A stretch of 64,000 bases of DNA from Tuctoria greenei (lineage: Eukaryota > Streptophyta > Magnoliopsida > Poales > Poaceae), in NCBI GenBank assembly GCA_036927565.1, contig JAYESD010000010.1:114792866-114856865 (forward strand). Direction: 5' to 3'. Shown here piece by piece: positions 48,111-56,491 of this stretch. Within the stretch, counting starts at the first letter, position 1; every line of letters begins with the position of its first letter. Both the position numbers and the translations under genes were made by a program. The notes beneath the pieces were generated by a model. The model worked only from the letters and a program-made list of their open reading frames with translations, was not told the DNA's origin and made no database searches.

Positions 48111-49276
48111 ATTGCCACGAGCAAAATTCTATTGTCCACGGTTCTCTTGCGTCTGTCCTCCATTGGGTCTTGGCTTTTGCCTCGGCGCATTGCTTCCTTG
48201 ACCAAAGCCTGACTTAGGACATTGATGTGAAAAGTGTCCAGCTTCTCCACAAGTATAGCACTTCTTTGCTGCACCAGAATTTGGACGGACTTGATTTGGT
48301 GCATTTGCACTAGGAAAGTTGGCACGAGGTGCGTAAGGCATTGGAGGCCTAGGTGTTTGCATGACAGGGCGCTGCTGCACAAACTGAGCTCGGCGCAGTG
48401 CATATCCAGGGCGACGAGCAGGCGCGGAAGAGATAAAATATGGCGCATTGGGTGGTGTAAAGTGAGTGCGCACATTACTTCCTTGTTGCTGTCCTTGATA
48501 TGGCGCCTTCCTCTTGTTGTCTAGCTCCATCTCACAAACCTTATTCTCCCCACAATTGCTTTGTCCACAAGCTTCTGGAAGTTTGCATAATCACAGTTGA
48601 GCAATTGCACTTGGATCTCATTGTTCAAGCCCCTCATGAACAAGTATTGCTTTCGGCGGTCCCGACTAACATCCTCAGGCGCATATCTTGAGAGTTGAGT
48701 GAATTTGTTGAGATATTCACCCACACTCGATCTTCCTTGCCTTAAGTTTTCAAACTCTTGCCTCTTCAAGATCATGACACCTTTCGACACATAATGAGAA
48801 CGGGAGCTCTCCTTAAACTCAGCCCAAGTAATTCTCTCTTCGTTCTCATGGGCATTGCATAAGGAATCCCACCAATCCGCAGCTGCTCCAACTAGTTGAT
48901 GAGAAGCAAATAAAACCTTCTCCCGGTCACTGCATTGGACAATAGCAATCTTCTTCTCCACAGACTTCAGCCAATCATCGGCATTCATAAGGTCAGTAGC
49001 TTGAGCAAAAGTCGGTGGCCTAGTCCTCATAAACTCTCCCAACCGGTTATGAGGAGGTGGGGGTGGCAGTGGAGCCATGTGGGGCTGATTGTTGACGTTA
49101 CCAGCCTGCAGCTGTCCCATAGTTTGTATCATGGTCTGCATGAGCTGGTTATGCATAGCCAATGGCTGCTCAATATTGATGGCTCACTGAGCAGGTCCTT
49201 GTCCATTATTGTTTTGAGGTGCTCCATTGTTCTTCTCCTCATTATTGTCATCCCTTTGGTTGCGAGTCCTCACCAT
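48111..49276 (-). pseudogene. gag: Element B copy 3 gag
   Basis: The start ATG is at 49274-49276 (MVRTRNQRDDNN...). The frame is stopped near 49187 (TGA in QGPAQ), continues 48521-49162 (DDWLKSVEKKIAIVQCSDRE, FASHQLVGAAADWWDSLCNA, RRKQYLFMRGLNNEIQVQLL) and shifts near 48540 into 48129-48530. That frame holds an intact zinc knuckle CYTCGEAGHFSHQC. It is the best-preserved gag of element B, with one stop and one main frameshift. Confidence 0.86.
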
Positions 49277-49543
49277 CTGAAGAAAAGCAAAAGATAAGAA
49301 TTTAGAAGACGTCCCCAACTATATGCATCAAGGGATATGAAATAAACAACTAGCTACACTAGCCTATATGGACATGGCAATGCTAAAGAATCCCAAAATC
49401 CTCTATTAAGCACACAAGCAAACAATATATAGCAACCAGCACACCAAGCAAAAAAACCTCAATTCCTGAGTGCTCCTATGTGCTCTAAAGTCTCCATTCT
49501 ATCTAGGTTGCGTCCTACGGTCAACCTGGCTCTGATACCATTC
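49277..49543 (-). other. Element B leader and tRNA-iMet primer-binding site
   Basis: The minus strand carries TGGTATCAGAGCC at 49528-49540, an exact primer-binding site three bases (GAA) from the LTR at 49544. About 250 bp of leader then run to the gag ATG, with a splice-acceptor-like TTTTCTTCAG immediately before ATG. The ATG-proximal ~180 bp match the leader of copy 1, so at least that part belongs with this gag. Confidence 0.82.
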
Positions 49544-49825
49544 TGTAACACCCCAGCCACTATGGGCCTGGCGGTCGTTACTTCTGGCAGCTCTTTAGGA
49601 TCACAGACTAGCCCCACAGACCAACACTAGTCTTTTTTGCGCATTTTGTACTCACTCTTGCGCACCCGGAAAGACTTCTCGGTCGGTCACCCATCTAGAA
49701 ATTGCTCCAGGCCAAGCACGCTTGACCTCGGAGTTCTTTGCAGGTGGGCTTCTAGAAAAGAAGGTATACCTTGGTAGTATGAGTTATTCTATCAATCCTA
49801 TTAAGCCTTGAGCCAGGATGTCACA
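49544..49825 (-). mobile_element. Cassandra-type LTR with 5S-rRNA-like segment
   Basis: In the minus sense the 282-bp LTR starts TGTGACATCC and ends GGGGTGTTACA. About 49670-49738 resembles 5S rRNA: GAACTCCGAGGTCAAGCGTG, CTTGG, and AGATGGGTGACC match the 5S segments with the internal polymerase III control region, with a few changes. LTRs carrying 5S rRNA sequence define Cassandra, a small non-autonomous retrotransposon. Here the LTR sits correctly spaced from the primer-binding site of a gag-pol internal region. Flanks CATTC and GGGTC are not duplicates, so it is not a simple solo-LTR insertion. Confidence 0.8.
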
Positions 49826-50130
49826 GGGTCGCTCCAGGTCTGGACCTTCGACGAAGCCGCGCAGGACCAGCTCCGACGTGAAGACCTTGACCTCGTAAAC
49901 GAGGGAAGGTGCCAAGCAGCTGTTCGAAATGCACGTTATCATCAAGCGCTCTGGCGCTATCATCAAAGGCATGTGCGCAAACGACAGCTCGAGGAAGGTG
50001 ATCTGGTGCCGCGAAGAATACTAACTCACGAAGGGATAAACAAACTTTCCCCCAGCTGGGAAGGTTCCTTCCGAGTGATCAAAGTATCCCGTCCCGGATG
50101 CATTCGCTTACCTGCCCCAGGTTAGAACAA
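49826..50130 (+). pseudogene. pol: Tat-type integrase C-terminal tail
   Basis: The plus-strand frame reads VWTFDEAAQDQLRREDLDLV, ARYHQALWRYHQRHVRKRQL, EEGDLVPRRI and KLSPSWEGSFRVIKVSRPG. This is the segment after the integrase core in Tat/Retand-type Ty3 elements (recalled similarity). The core and everything upstream are missing; the frame begins exactly at the Cassandra-type LTR edge. Its strand is opposite to element B. Confidence 0.75.
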
Positions 50131-50524
50131 GATGTATAGCACAGTTAGCCTGGTTCTACACCCTAAGTGTGTCCTTGTGTCCCCTGTAATCTGGACCTAT
50201 AATAAAATACATTGTTGTGTAAAAGCAGACTCCACGTGCATTAATCTTGTACATGCTTGTTTTCTTTTATTATCCTTTTCCTTCTTGTCTATAACAAAGT
50301 TGTGCAATTCTTTTTGAGCTTTAGTCCAAAGTTATTCATATGTTCTACAAGTTACATTGTTAATTTCTTCGGATCTTAGCATTGCTAGACGATCTACACG
50401 CCTGAACGCCAAAGCTATTGTCAGGTTTGGACTGCGCTATCGACTTAGCCTGGTCAAGCACTCTAAGTACGCCACTCTACCTACATTCCGGCAGGCCTTG
50501 GTAGGGCGGGTCCAATTGAGCTTA
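50131..50524. other. Unassigned sequence between Tat and Athila pieces
   Basis: It starts with the phrase agcctggttctacaccctaa, related to one near 1200, so the first part is likely Tat 3' untranslated region. The rest to about 50520 encodes an Arg/Leu-rich stretch with no recognised domain that runs in frame into the Athila gag tail. It may be from another broken element. Confidence 0.4.
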
Positions 50525-51555
50525 AACAAGATGTTGGAAACTCAGTTGGCTCAACTTGTTGCAGTTGTTCCTCCAGTGGAAAAAGTGAGTGCAGTGGCTA
50601 CGAGAGGTGGCAAGACCACTCGTGACCCACCATATCCCACACAAGAGAAGAGGACAACTGAAAAGGAGAAAGAGGATGTCCCAACTGGCATAAGTGAACT
50701 ACTTAGTGAGAGAATGACCAAGCACTTTGAAGACACCAACTCATTGCCATTCCCTCACAAGCAAAGGAAGCCAACAGTGAATGAGCAATTCAACCGCTTT
50801 GTTAAGGTTATTCAGAAAATTTGCATCAATGTGCCCTTGATTGATGCGATGCAAATACCCTTTATCAAGCTTATGGAATACTGCAGTGCAGCCATCCTCA
50901 ATAGGCTTCTGGAGAAGAAGAAGGACCTTGGATGTCACCACTTTGACAAGGTACTTTGTGACCTTGGAGCAAGTGTGAGCGTTATGCCCAAGGTGGTCTT
51001 CGACCAACTCAACTACACGGAGCTTACTCCAACACCAATGCAGCTCCAATTGGTCGATTCTTCATAATGTTATCCGGCGGGTATTGCTGAAGATGTTCCA
51101 GTGAAAATCCAAAATTGCTTCATACCCGTGGATTTTGTGGTGCTCGACATGAAGGTCGAGAAGGATACGACGCTCATTTTTGGGCGACAATTCCTTAGCA
51201 CCGCAAAGGCTCGCATAGATGTGGGAGCTGGAGAAATCCATTTCCATATCAATGGAAGGTACGAGAAGTTTAACTTCTGCCCAAATTTGGAGCAATGCTC
51301 CATGATCTGTATCAAGTATGGGACGAATGATAAACACATTAAAAAGGTCGAAGTCACACCTCCAAAGGTAGACCCATGAGGAAATTGATCTATGCAGAGA
51401 ACTCGTCTGACCGTCCACAACGACAACCCAAGAAGACAGAGAAATCCGAGCCTCCTCAAAGGCCCAAGTCCACCAAGCCACCAAAGAAAAAATGGCGGAA
51501 TAAGCAAGACAAGTCGTCCGAGCCCATCCCTCCGGGCCCTGATGTCAAGAAATGA
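50525..51555 (+). pseudogene. Athila-type gag tail and protease without reverse transcriptase
   Basis: Conserved Athila pieces run in order: MLETQLAQLVAVVPPVEK, TRGGKTTRDPPYP, FNRFVKVIQKICINVPLIDA, ECSAAI-like CSAAILN and the protease site KVLCDLGASVSVMPKVVFDQ (DLGAS in place of DSGA, usual in Athila). After a frameshift at about 51065 come VDFVVLDMKV, IFGRQFLSTAKARIDVGAGE and a Lys/Pro-rich basic tail ending PPGPDVKK-stop. No RT or integrase follows, so this is a gag-protease-only or internally deleted member. Plus strand. Confidence 0.8.
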
Positions 51556-52258
51556 AGAAGGAGGAATGTCCATCTCATCGGACGGTGGTGAGACCTAGCC
51601 AATAGGTTAAATTGGTAGTTATCTTTTCTTTGATTTTTCTTTTCTCTTCATTTGTTTTTCCCCACTTAGTTTGATTTTCCCCACTGCATATTTGGGTTTT
51701 CTTAGCAAGTTGAGAATCTTATATTCTCAACTATTATTTTTATTTCTTTATTTTTCACAAAAAGAAAATTGTTAGGTTTTGAAACAAGGGTTTTTATTTG
51801 GAAAACAATTTTCTGAGCTGCAAATGTGGCATTTCACCGACATGCTAATTCTATAGGTGTTTGCCAAAAGGGAGAACAGGGGGCCCACTTTTCAGTTGGT
51901 CGACCCCCCTGTTCGGTCGATATGGGGAAAGGGCCATTTTGGCTATCTCCCCTCCAACTGCTACATTTGATTCCCTTGTGACCGTTGGGGAGTGCACACT
52001 ATAAATAGTGGTCGTGAGGAGCACTCCCCTCCACACTTCACCTCATTTCACACCTCCCCAAAGTCACCCCTTGCTCACATTGTTTTCTTGCTCTTCATTG
52101 AAGCACTCTTGTTCTAATCCAACCCAAAACGATTTGCTTTTATTTGCATTTGCAATTTGCTCTCAAGTTCTTCGAGGGAAAATTCATCGGGGGTTTTGCT
52201 TTCTCTAACATCACCTCTTTCGAGTTTTTGCTTTGTTGTGTTCTTGCTTGATGTGACC
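51556..52258 (+). other. Athila internal spacer
   Basis: Non-coding: a T-rich and AT-rich part to about 51830, then a segment with gtcgacc/ggtcgat motifs, a TATA-like box at 51999-52008 and a C/T-rich leader-like stretch up to the ATG at 52259. Confidence 0.6.
51999..52008 (+). promoter_or_regulatory. TATA-like box upstream of Athila second ORF
   Basis: CTATAAATAG lies about 250 bp before the ATG at 52259. Upstream are gtcgacc-type motifs similar to those before the LTR TATA box (53711-53720). It could drive a separate transcript for the downstream frame; this is inference. Confidence 0.4.
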
Positions 52259-52657
52259 ATGAAAGGAATGAAGAGTTTGTTTGGGAAGAGGAAGGACGCT
52301 GCAAGCTCAAGCCATGGTGGAGACTCAAGTGCACGCCCCTCTTCCGTTGCTACACCAAGATCACAGAGGAGTGTATGTGAGGACACTCCCATGGGTGAGA
52401 GGAGCAACCCACGACAACTTCTCCACGACGATGACCTCGACATACAAAGTGAAGTTGAAGATAAAGCACGCAAGCTCCTCCAAGATCGTGAGTTTTCTCA
52501 TACTAAAGCTTATGATCTGGATTTGATCTAAAAAATAGGTATGGATTACGAATTCTTTTCCATTTGGCGTGCACTAGGATGGAACAATTTTGCTCACATA
52601 GAGGAGAGAGGTTCACGCCTTCTCTCCATACAATTCCTTTGCACCCTTAAAATATGA
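52259..52657 (+). pseudogene. Athila ORF remnant (ATHILA ORF-1/env-like region)
   Basis: ATG at 52259 opens MKGMKSLFGKRKDAASSSHG, a Ser-rich stretch, then ARKLLQDREFSHTKAYDLDL, a TAA at 52529-52531, and in the same frame GMDYEFFSIWRALGWNNFAH and GSRLLSIQFLCTLK to TGA at 52655. The pattern of a dREF.HT...GMD...W...GW...GSR.LT..FLCTL matches a domain I associate with Athila ORFs; whether it is gag-like or env-like is not settled here. One premature stop and early truncation. Confidence 0.65.
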
Positions 52658-53224
52658 TTTGATGGTATTTCTTTTAGATAATTTCAAAAAGAATACAACA
52701 TCCTATGGAAAGATTTAAGTGAAATTCTAGGCTTCCATAAACGTTGATTGCTAGATTTAGACACTTTGCCTAAGACTTGCTTTTTTGACTTATCAATATT
52801 ATGTGTTGTAAATATGTCTACTATATTCCCTACCAAGCTCCACATACAAGCCTTATTTAGTGGTAGAATGAGTGTAGGCAAAATGCCTTGGTGAGGAAAT
52901 ATTTCCACTACACACAAAGGAGAGACCGAGAGAATCAAAGTGAGGTACTTCAAATCTACATTGAACTCTCCAGAATTTGAGTGGAACTTTCTAGGGTATG
53001 TGTGCTCTATTTGCTGTTCAATCTTTCAACCACCATGAATAGGAGGAGGCATAAGCCCCATAATGACTTGAGATGGGTGAAGTACGCCAATTTTGCAGTA
53101 CTGGGTAGAGTATTTTGTTGTGCACATGGTACTTTTGAAAAGTAGAACATTGTAGCAACTCCTGATCATCAAGCTAAAGTCTTGACTTTGCTCGGGACGA
53201 GCAAAGGATAAGCTTGGGAGATTT
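52658..53224 (+). other. Athila 3' internal region and polypurine tract
   Basis: AT-rich sequence without a frame ends in tcgggacgagcaaaggataa gcttgggaga (53192-53221), the GGACGAGCAAAG...purine tract found before Athila 3' LTRs. It fixes the plus orientation and the LTR start at 53225. Confidence 0.7.
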
Positions 53225-54377
53225 TGTTGACGGTTTTGTATACCAATTTCATCTGACAATATAACTCAATTATGTGAAGGAAATATCATTTCTTGCACAC
53301 ATCACCTTTTTATTTAACCTATTTCCACTTGTCCTTTGAGAAATTGGTTCATGCAGGTATTTTGTACAGAATTGAAGTAAAAAAAAAAAGAGGATGGATC
53401 CTATAAAATATCATTTTAGCCAATCAAGCGTTGCAATGTGGCACCACATGGATCAAATGACCCACAAACAAAAGTATCCAAGGCCATCCAACAGTGTAGC
53501 ACCCATAGAAAGGGATGGGACCCACCTGGCAGTGACCTGGAGAAAGCACACGCGAAACGGTGCAAAGACCAGGTTAGCTGACCCCCCGAGTCGGTCGACC
53601 TGGTCCTGGCGCCAAACTCGATCTGCTTCCACGTGTTGGCTCCACCCTGCTTGAAGAAGTCAATGGTGACTGATTCGCGCACTTTTGGTGGCAGAGCAAC
53701 CCTTTTCCACCTATAAATAGGACCCCTCACTTCAACACACACCACTTGAGCATCATTCTATTGTATACACTAGTTCTCTTAATTCTTAGAGGAGTTAGAC
53801 TATAGGGAGGAGAGCCTCTAGTCCCAAGTCCAAATTGGAAAAGGTATGGCTCATGTATCTTTTCTGATATTTGTGACTTTATGCATAATAAATATATTAT
53901 CTTTAGTCTTCTTGTATTCATATACTTGGATGAAGCGTTTCTTGTTTAATTGTGGATTCCATGTATGTGGTAGGAATAGTCTTTATGATCATGCCTTAAT
54001 GTCATTATACTATGATCATAAACACTATAAACCCCCACTATAGTCTAAGTAGTTATGATATGATCATGTTAATATGAATAACTTATGTTATATCTCAACA
54101 TTGGTTCAACGATGATTTAGTTCATTGCCTAAGGATGGCTTGTGCTGAGCTCCTTGGGTATTTACTTAATATGCTAGCATAGTGCTAGGATAGTTAAGTA
54201 GCGTTGGATGTCTTGTAGACCCACGGATTGAAGATGTAGGCAGTAGGTGGTGACAGTCCTATCTGTTCTTTGTAATCCTCCATGTTTGGCTATGCCACAG
54301 GCTCTTGGCGGGAGTCGTCCTAGTAATGCTAGGGGTAAACCCGTGCCCGATGTGTTGAAAACCCTAGCATAAGTATT
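53225..54377 (+). mobile_element. Athila LTR, first part
   Basis: The LTR starts TGTTGACGG after the polypurine tract. It is interrupted by the CRM element at GTATT (54373-54377) and resumes at 61978. With the insert removed it is about 1.51 kb with inverted ends TGTTGA...TCAACA. The stretch from about 54186 on is repeated in the truncated LTR at 62393. Confidence 0.82.
53711..53720 (+). promoter_or_regulatory. TATA box of the Athila LTR
   Basis: CTATAAATAG sits about 490 bp into the LTR, followed by ggacccctcacttcaacaca, which looks like a transcription start region. It is a likely U3/R core promoter. Confidence 0.5.
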
Positions 54378-55245
54378 TGATAGGATCTTGGTTCCCGATC
54401 TTTCGATGAGAATAGGAGGGTTCGATTTGTGGAGGAGAAGACGTTGGCGATCCGACTACACCATCCCCAAGACGATGCGCCTTAGCGATCGGTACACCGA
54501 CTCCGAAGTTGTATTGATCTTGCTGGCGCACAATCAACCTGACCACGAGGGCCTTTGTTCCTGCAAGCAATCGAAGAACACGCAAGAACAAGAAGAACAA
54601 GCACTTATCTGTTGAATCAATCTAAAGTGGGGTTCTGGATACAAGTAGACGGGCGATCTAGTCGACACGCGCGTGTACAAGGAAGCAGCAGAAGCTAACT
54701 TACGAATAAACAAAAACCCACCAGCTAATGAGGGCGGCTGCTACTATTTATTACCTCCCTAGGGTCTTGAGAAACCCTAATCACGAGTCCCTAATGGACT
54801 CCAAACGATACATGGGCCATGGGCCCAATTTTGGTGATGCACCACCCTGGACAGAAAAAAGTCTTGGTATTAAAATAACTATTACAGCCGACTCCGAATA
54901 GATATGGACATGAGGTCAGATCCGTTTGAAACTAGACTTGATAATCTTTCCAGGAAGTACTTGAACGCCCAGATCGGAGTCCGTATGAAATCGTGGTGGC
55001 CGTCACAAGTTGGTGCTGTTCTGCTGTCCAAATCCCGTCCGCGCGAATTCCCTTCCCATTGGCTCCTCTCCATTGTTCCTAAGCAAAACAAGAAAGCACG
55101 TAGTTCCACGGTCTAGATAAGATGGACATAAGACCAAGAACGAGTTCACCTCATAGTTAGTTGACGTGCACGAGCGCGAGTGATCGGACCAGAAACCGGT
55201 AGCTGAGTTGGTGTGGATGTATCGAGGGTGTTGATGTCCTCATCA
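54378..55245 (-). repeat. CRM element 3' LTR (868 bp)
   Basis: TGATAGGATC...CCTCATCA on the plus strand. A one-base deletion near 55158 (catagttag for catagtttag) truncates the pol tail here relative to the other two LTR copies. A TATA-like CTATTTATTA on the plus strand (54744-54753) reads TAATAAATAG in the element's sense. Confidence 0.92.
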
Positions 55246-56491
55246 TCCTCCCCTTCTTGCATTTGAGTCGTCCGCGACTCAAGCTCATCTTCTTCTCCCA
55301 AATATGGCTTCAAATCTGCAATGTTAAATGTGGGACTAACCCCAAAATTCGCAGGCAACTCGAGTTTATATGCATTATCATTAATTCTTTCTAACACTTT
55401 GAATGGACCGTCAGCTCGAGGTAACAATTTAGACTTTCTCAAATCAGGAAACCTATCCTTTCGCAAATGTAACCAAACTAAATCACCAGGTTCAAAAGTG
55501 ATAGTTTTATTTCCCCTACTACCAGCAAGTTTATACTTGGCATTCATGCACTCTATATTCTTCTTAGTGGTTTCATGCAATTTTAATATCAATTCAGCAC
55601 GATGTTTAGCATCAAAATTCACTCGTTCCATTGAAGGAAGAGGTAATAAATCAATAGGAGCACGGGGTAGAAATCCATAAACAATCTCAAAAGGGCATTT
55701 CTTAGTACTAGAATGTAGGGAATGATTATAAGCAAACTCAACATGAGGCAAACACTCTTCCCACATTTTAATATTCTTTTTCAAAACAGCCCTAAGCATG
55801 GTAGATAAACTTCTATTCACAACCTCAGTTTGACCATCAGTTTGGGGATGACAAGTAGTTGAAAATAAAAGCTTAGTCCCCAATTTTGCCCATAACGTTC
55901 TCCAAAAATGGCTAAGAAACTTAGCATCACGATCTGAAACTATTGTGTTTGGCACACCATGCAATCTAACAATATCTCGGAAAAACAAATCAGCAACATG
56001 TGTAGCATCATCACTTTTACGACAAGGTATGAAGTGTGCCATTTTAGAAAATCTATCCACAACAACAAAGATGCTATCCCTCCCCTTCTTTGTTCTAGAA
56101 GTCCTAAAACAAAGTCCATAGAAATACCCTCCCAGGGCATGCTAGGAACAGGAAGAGGCATGTACAAACCATGTGGATTAAGTCGTGACTTAGCTTTTTG
56201 ACATGTCGTGCAGCGAGCAACAAAGCGCTCCACGTCTCGCCTCATCCTTGGCCAAAAGAAATGACCAGCAAGTATGTCCTCCGTCTTTTTCACTCCAAAG
56301 TGCCCCATCAGCCCGCCTCCATGCGCTTCCTGTAACAACAACAAACGAACGGAGCTAGCTGGAATGCATAACTTGTTAGCTGTAAACACATAGCCATCAT
56401 TGAGGACAAATTTATTCAATGTTTTTCCGTCTTTACATTTCAGCAATACATTTTTGAAATCAGCATCATGTTCATATTGATCTTTAATCAT
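55146..56491 (-). pseudogene. pol: CRM integrase, with tail encoded in the LTR
   Basis: HHCC region first: HGGGLMGHFGVKKTEDILAG, RFVARCTTCQKAKSRL (55940-56491). A frameshift near 56090 leads into 55146-56060: DRFSKMAHFIPCRKSD, IVSDRDAKFLSHFWRTL and PQTDGQTEVVNRSLSTMLR (second Asp and Glu of the triad, spacing as DD35E), then a C-terminal domain FEPGDLVWLHLRKDRFP and ADGPFKVLERINDNAYKLEL. The last ~33 codons (DEDINTLDTS...ITRARARQL) lie inside the 3' LTR. There is no obvious classical chromodomain; CRM members carry a modified tail here. Confidence 0.87.
55246..55256 (-). other. CRM polypurine tract
   Basis: The minus strand reads GAAGGGGAGGA directly before the LTR start TGATGAGGAC. It also encodes part of the acidic QEGEDDED segment, so tract and coding sequence overlap. 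Confidence 0.8.

Larger units (their letters stand above)
38125..49543 (-). mobile_element. Element B internal region: three joined partial gag-pol copies
   Basis: Read on the minus strand from 49543: primer-binding site, leader, gag, protease, RT, RNase H (copy 3); gag zinc knuckle, protease, RT, RNase H, integrase zinc region (copy 2); leader, gag, protease, RT, RNase H, integrase, chromodomain, polypurine tract (copy 1). No LTR separates the copies. Copies 2 and 3 are about 97% alike in sampled stretches and share a deletion. Copy 1 is more distant (near 90%). Left end is LTR-X, right end is a Cassandra-type LTR, and there is no target duplication. Confidence 0.85.

Noticed and set aside
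49670..49738. Possible host 5S rRNA gene
   Set aside because: Only part of the 5S sequence is present, with substitutions, and it lies inside an LTR bounded by TGTGACA/TGTTACA ends. There is no tandem 5S array.
49544..49825. Simple solo Cassandra LTR insertion
   Set aside because: The flanking pentamers CATTC and GGGTC do not match, and the LTR is spaced exactly as a 5' LTR from the primer-binding site, so a junction or a true 5' LTR fits better.
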